From Whitmania pigra (Eukaryota; Annelida; Clitellata; Hirudinida; Haemopidae): DNA of 64,000 bases. The DNA lies in assembly GCA_021613335.1 (NCBI GenBank), contig JAJTWR010000159.1, positions 1,158,501 through 1,222,500 of the forward strand, given 5' to 3'. The notes under the pieces are model-generated. The model was not told the DNA's origin. It saw only the letters and a program-made list of their open reading frames with translations, and ran no database searches. This document shows positions 60,110 to 64,000 of this stretch, piece by piece; within the stretch, counting starts at the first letter, position 1; each line of letters starts with the position of its first letter. The translations under genes and the position numbers were made by a program.

Positions 60110-60961
60110 CTGCGCAACCCGCCGAAAGCGTTCTAGATCCGCCCTTGTCCGGTTCAAATCAATGTTCGAAACGCTAAATGCTGTTCCACTTCGTCGCTTG
60201 TTTTATTTGAAAAGGAATACTAATATGCGTTCCTTTTTAGTGTAGGAATTGTGTGATAAATATATGATAAATTACTTATATTTTTGGCCAGGTAAATGCC
60301 ACGGACATCAGCATTTTCAAAGGAGGCAATCATATGAGATGAATTTTTGCCCCCAAATGACGTCTCTGGTGAAAGCCTTGTCTTTAAGCCAGTTAAAGTT
60401 ATAAGATACAAATCTGAGTATAATGATGCCCATTGCATAAATACCGTTTTTCTCCGAAAATGAGACAGTGTGTTATGTTGATTTTTGTCCCAAAAGACGC
60501 GCTAGAGCTTATTTTCTCTTATACTTTCATAATCAGCAACCCATCAGCATATTTTTTCATGTTACACAAATTATTATGCTGCAAGAGGCAATGAGCGTGG
60601 TTTTAATTATTTATTAATAGCAAGAATGTTAGAAAGCTTTTTAATTAAAGCATTTTTGGAAAAATAATGAGATATGTCATATCAACTTCTTTTGGACCGT
60701 TGTCATAAATCTCCTGCCTATTTTCTTCTGAATCCACTTCCCGTAGGATCATTGGTCTCAATCTCATGTTTAGCAAAAGAACTCTCCTTAAATAACTATT
60801 TCTACCCTAACGCATTGGCAAAACATCTGTCGGTGATTTAACACGCTGACTTCTTAACCCAATACTGTTACTGTTATTAGGTTAATAGCTTTTAATTCAA
60901 CATTTTATAGTGCTGAAGCAAACTTATGGTACGAATGCCGGCTGACGATCTTAATTAGGGC

Positions 60962-61195
60962 TTACTTTCGGAGTAGGGCTTATAATAATAATAATACTTA
61001 ATTTATAAAGCGCCATGTGCGTAGAGTCAGAGGAGCCTTGTGTCTTCGCTGTCCCATGAAGTCCTGAAGAGGTGTGCCTTCAGGTGGTGCTTGAAGAGCT
61101 CCAGGGATGGTTGGGCTCTGACGGTAGGAGGGAGTCTGTTCCAGACAGCTGGAGAGATGTACGGGAAGGGATTTTTCTGATTTGGAAGGGATGAT
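60962..61195 (-). mobile_element. 5'-truncated non-LTR retrotransposon (LINE) 3' end
   Basis: On the minus strand 61180-61027 encodes NPFPYISPAVWNRLPPTVRA followed by SLELFKHHLKAHLF and a stop. This is the conserved xxxWNxLPxxxRxxxSxxxFKxxLKxxLF end of CR1/L2/Jockey-type ORF2 proteins. A (TTA)n tail follows at about 60996-60981, as expected for a LINE 3' end. Confidence 0.88.
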
Positions 61196-61220
61196 CTATT
61201 TTTTTTTTTAATATTTCAAT

Positions 61221-61250
61221 AATTTACCACTTTCGACGAAAATTTTAATA
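61221..61250 (+). repeat. TTTACCACTTTCG repeat, copy 2
   Basis: AATTTACCACTTTCGACGAA then AATTTTAATAGC. It sits about 120 bases upstream of the AIG1-like start codon. Confidence 0.7.
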
Positions 61251-61370
61251 GCTCGTGAAGAATTGACGACCATTGCTCCAATATCCTATATGTAAACAGC
61301 AGCCTGTCCTTTATTGTGAACTCGGTGAATGGAACCGATGCTCCTGTGTATCTAAATAAATTCATATATA

Positions 61371-62508
61371 ATGGCGGATAGCTGGAGATATGATAGATAT
61401 TTATCGTTAACGTATGAATTTGCGGTGTTTTCTTTCTATTTGTTTACATTTATTGCGGATATCAATCTCCAAAGAACATATGCTCAAAGTTCTTTTGTAG
61501 GGAAATGGGAGTATTTGACTTATTGGAATTTTGTACGTCTGTGCTTTAATGAGAATTTATAAAAATCACATTAATCATTATTGTCCTTAATTGTTTTCAT
61601 AGCTCTTCCAAACCATATACTTTTTCATCTCTTTTTGGAAAACATTATTTAAATATGAAAAGCCAAACCTTTATTGGAGTGTGTTTTTGGCAGGAATTGT
61701 ATTTCCATTGTGCATGGTATTTTTTGATTTATACTTTGCTTGCATGCTTAAATAATTTGCAATAGCAGCATTTCAAAGCTACTTTAGATAGTTTACAAAT
61801 GTATTCATTAATATTTAGTAAATGTTAACTTGATTGTTGTTTAATTTCATTTTCAGTTTGTGAATATTGTGTTTTGGATCTTATATTTTATTGATAGAGA
61901 GATGATCCTGCCTGAAGTTCTTGATGCTGTTTATCCTTTATGGATGAACCACGTCCAAGTTGGTCCTCATTAAAAATGAATTGTTTTGATGCTGATTCAT
62001 CAAATATTTTTTCAAGCACACAGCTATTGTGCCAATTCTTCTAATAGAAAGGTTTTTAACAAAAAGTCAATATCCGGATTCGAGGAACGGACTGAAGGGG
62101 ACCTTGTTTTTTGGAGTCATATATCTTTTCTGGTAATACATTTTTGTTCTTGAGTTTTAATGTATGACTTTTCTATGTTTAATTTCAGGGTGACCATACT
62201 TGCTCATTACAAAGGCTCATGGGTTTACCCATTTCTTGATATTTTAAGTTGGCCAGGAAGAATTGGCTTTTTTATGATGAGTGGCTTCTTATTGGTTGGA
62301 TTTTATTTTCTGGGGGCATATGTGAACAAACTGTTTTGGGGTAAGACTTGTGCTATTTCTTAATTTTAAGTGTTTGTATTGCCCGATGTTTGCAGAGAAC
62401 AAATATGATAATAAAAAGTGGAAAAATTGTGCAAATTTGTTTTCAGGCAATGAATATGTTGGAAGCTATAAAACTAAAGCTGGAAAAAGGTTGAAAAAAT
62501 ATGACTGA
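61371..62508 (+). CDS. AIG1: AIG1/ADTRP-family FAHFA hydrolase
   Basis: Six exons (61371-61532, 61603-61716, 61857-61958, 62017-62132, 62189-62340, 62447-62508) encode about 235 aa with six hydrophobic segments. FWILYFIDREMILPEVLD matches human FWIIYAYDREMIYPKLLD. The family's catalytic threonine is in QRTYAQSS and the catalytic histidine in the exon 4 start HTAIVPILLIERF. GSWVYPFLDIL matches GMWVYPFLEHI. AIG1 and ADTRP are membrane threonine hydrolases that cleave fatty acid esters of hydroxy fatty acids. The C-terminus ends with KAGKRLKKYD, a di-lysine-like basic tail that could retain it in the ER. It converges with DHCR7. Confidence 0.95.
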
Positions 62509-62667
62509 TTTTTCAAACCATTGAATGGTTTTAACTTCATATATGTTTTTTTAATTAGTTTGATTTATAAAACAATGGGTATTTATTGGATTAATAGGTT
62601 TTTGATGAGGTTATTCAAATCTAGTTGTGAAATGAATGTTAAATGTTGTAATGATGGTGGATGCGAT

Positions 62668-62725
62668 GGCCAGAAAACCGGCCTTTTTGGTCTTTAGGCT
62701 TCTCTGGCAGGCCAGTTTTCCTGCC
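62668..62725. repeat. GC-rich imperfect inverted repeat (hairpin)
   Basis: GGCCAGAAAACCGGCC (62668-62683) pairs with GGCCAGTTTTCCTGCC (62710-62725) with about 13 of 16 pairs plus one G-U, enclosing a 26-base loop. It lies between the convergent stops of the AIG1-like gene and DHCR7, so it may be in a 3' UTR. Confidence 0.75.
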
Positions 62726-62855
62726 TGCGGGTTCAAAGGTTAATTTATAGTGTTTGAAGAAATTTAATGCTTGTGTGATAAGCATTGAAGTGTTTATTTA
62801 AGGAAAAATTGAAATTTATAAAAATGTTACGTCCTTCAGTAATATGAATAATTTT

Positions 62856-64000
62856 TTAAAACACATAAGGCAATATCTTATATGGAACCCTTCTACAATA
62901 TTCAGTCCAATATTTTCCGTACTTGGCTCTACATTTCGTGTCGTCTCTGTAGGTTCTGTGCACCAAAAGAATGAAAAGGAAAAAGAAGTGAAAATATGGC
63001 ATAACGTGACTAAAACCACAAGGTATAGACCAGCAAGCAGCTAGAATGAGTTCTGGTAGGTAATGGAAATGCCTTGATATTCCCCAAAAACCTGCAATTA
63101 AGACAGTGTTTTTAATATTTAAAACTAATCTTCAAACAGTAAAGCATTACGCGATCATTGGTATTATATGCATTAAACAAAAGTTTGAGACATTTCAGCC
63201 CACCTGATACTAGTAGTATACTAATTTTTGTTTTTCCCCCGGAGATGTATTCCGCCTCGATAACCTGAGCCCGTTTCCCCCATATGGTGCACTTTCCACC
63301 CGTCCGCCTTGCATCCTGTTTTTGAAAATCGGCCCAATAGTTAACAAAGCAACTCCAGAGGCCGACTATTAAGACGATCAGAGAAGTGGCGTCTCCAAGG
63401 CTCTCGTTGCACGATGCCAGATAAAGACTCACCTGAAAAATTGAATGCATTGAAACTGTTCATTTCGTTATGATTACTTCAAAAAGAATCAATTGTGCTA
63501 TTCTCGATAGAAGAAATGGTTAGGGGCAAGGCCACTAAAATTTTCGTCCAAAGTGGTAAATTATTAAAATAATTTTAAATTAAAATAGCTTTAACTATTT
63601 TGTCTTTCTTTTATCATAACATTAGTGTAATTGAGCATCGATTTTAGAAGTTAATTACCGTACCGATGCATAGAGGCCAGGTATGAAAACCAAACATCCC
63701 CAACATATATAGAAGCCCGCACGGTCCAACATGATGTCTATTGTGTTCATGTAACCAGCTTCCCACCAAAAGAATTTTGCAAAGTAAACAGTTTGTAAGA
63801 TGGTTGATGTCCAAACTCCAGACACAAATCCGTATGATTCGAAGTTCTTCAACGCGAAGATTATGACGAGCAAACTCCAAACAGTCATTCCAAATCGGCA
63901 ATTCGTCAGCACCTTGAACATGTTATGAAGTCATTTAAAACAGGATGCAAGAAATGGCAATGTTATTTGAAAATACGGAACTCACTTTAATATCAACTCC
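62856..64000 (-). CDS. DHCR7: 7-dehydrocholesterol reductase, C-terminal part (5' end off the window)
   Basis: Four minus-strand exons: 64000-63986 (partial, GVDIK), 63912-63664, 63432-63204 and 63091-62856. Exon 2 encodes FFWWEAGYMNTIDIMLDRAG and FYICWGCLVFIPGLY. Exon 3 has DARRTGGKCTIWGKRAQVIE and SILLVSGG. Exon 4 has GFWGISRHFHYLPEL, MPYFHFFFLFILLVHR, YRDDTKCRAKYGKYWTEYC and ends VPYKILPYVF. These match the sterol C14/C7 reductase signatures, and the RRTDGRCLIWGRKPKVIE-like block points to DHCR7 over TM7SF2 or LBR. The enzyme reduces the C7-C8 double bond of 7-dehydrocholesterol with NADPH in the ER membrane. Human CHDHFGWYLGWGDCVWLP reads IMLDRAGFYICWGCLVFIP here, closer to C14 reductase at that spot. 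Confidence 0.9.
63536..63565 (-). repeat. TTTACCACTTTCG repeat, copy 3 (inverted)
   Basis: The minus strand reads AATTTACCACTTTGGACGAA then AATTTTAG, inverted relative to the copy at 61221-61250. Confidence 0.7.

Noticed and set aside
1..64000. CRISPR array, bacterial operon or phage content
   Set aside because: Spliced animal genes throughout; no regularly spaced repeats or prokaryotic gene signals.

Overview
This is a nuclear window from an AT-rich, intron-rich, gene-dense invertebrate animal. Coding exons are short and joined by GT-AG introns of about 50 to 1,000 bases. Nearly every recognisable gene is a standard metazoan one: insulin-receptor-type tyrosine kinase, arrestin-domain protein, Caprin, EVI5 RabGAP, JARID2-like protein, DHCR7, AIG1. 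I cannot name the phylum from the sequence alone. Gene models below were built by hand from splice sites and family similarity.

Layout, left to right. (1) 612-3748, minus: arrestin-domain protein with a hAT element in one intron. (2) 4437-5055: trinucleotide microsatellite and a pogo/Tigger-type MITE. (3) 5814-6308, plus: SmD3. (4) 6521-10159, minus: BSDC1, divergent from RSL1D1 (10478-11999, plus). (5) 13091-22425, minus: a large insulin-receptor-family kinase that has lost the activation-loop tyrosines and any visible furin site. (6) 24261-26171, plus: a short protein resembling only the N-terminus of JARID2, convergent with a small unknown membrane protein (26563-27105, minus). (7) 27845-29946, minus: two uncharacterised genes, one a single-pass membrane protein with an ITIM-like motif. 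(8) 31084-37281, minus: a secreted protein with repeated beta-sandwich-like modules, interspersed with transposons. (9) 38162-42808, minus: Caprin. (10) 43679-45209, minus: mitochondrial ATP synthase delta, divergent from a 145-aa unknown gene (45456-46527, plus). (11) 47691-49198, minus: a second secreted protein with the same module as (8). (12) 49700-51686, minus: RFC2, divergent from EVI5 (52721-58739, plus). (13) 58740-61250: repeat-rich gap with a tRNA-like sequence, a possible solo LTR and a LINE 3' end. (14) 61371-62508, plus: AIG1/ADTRP-family hydrolase, convergent with DHCR7 (62856 to the right edge, minus).

The genes do not form one pathway. They are mostly housekeeping functions (splicing, ribosome biogenesis, replication clamp loading, ATP synthesis, sterol reduction) mixed with signalling (insulin-like receptor, arrestin, Rab11 regulation). 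The most unusual material is the divergent insulin receptor, the two loci encoding a shared secreted module, the stand-alone JARID2-like N-terminus, and several DNA transposons whose target-site duplications can be read directly.
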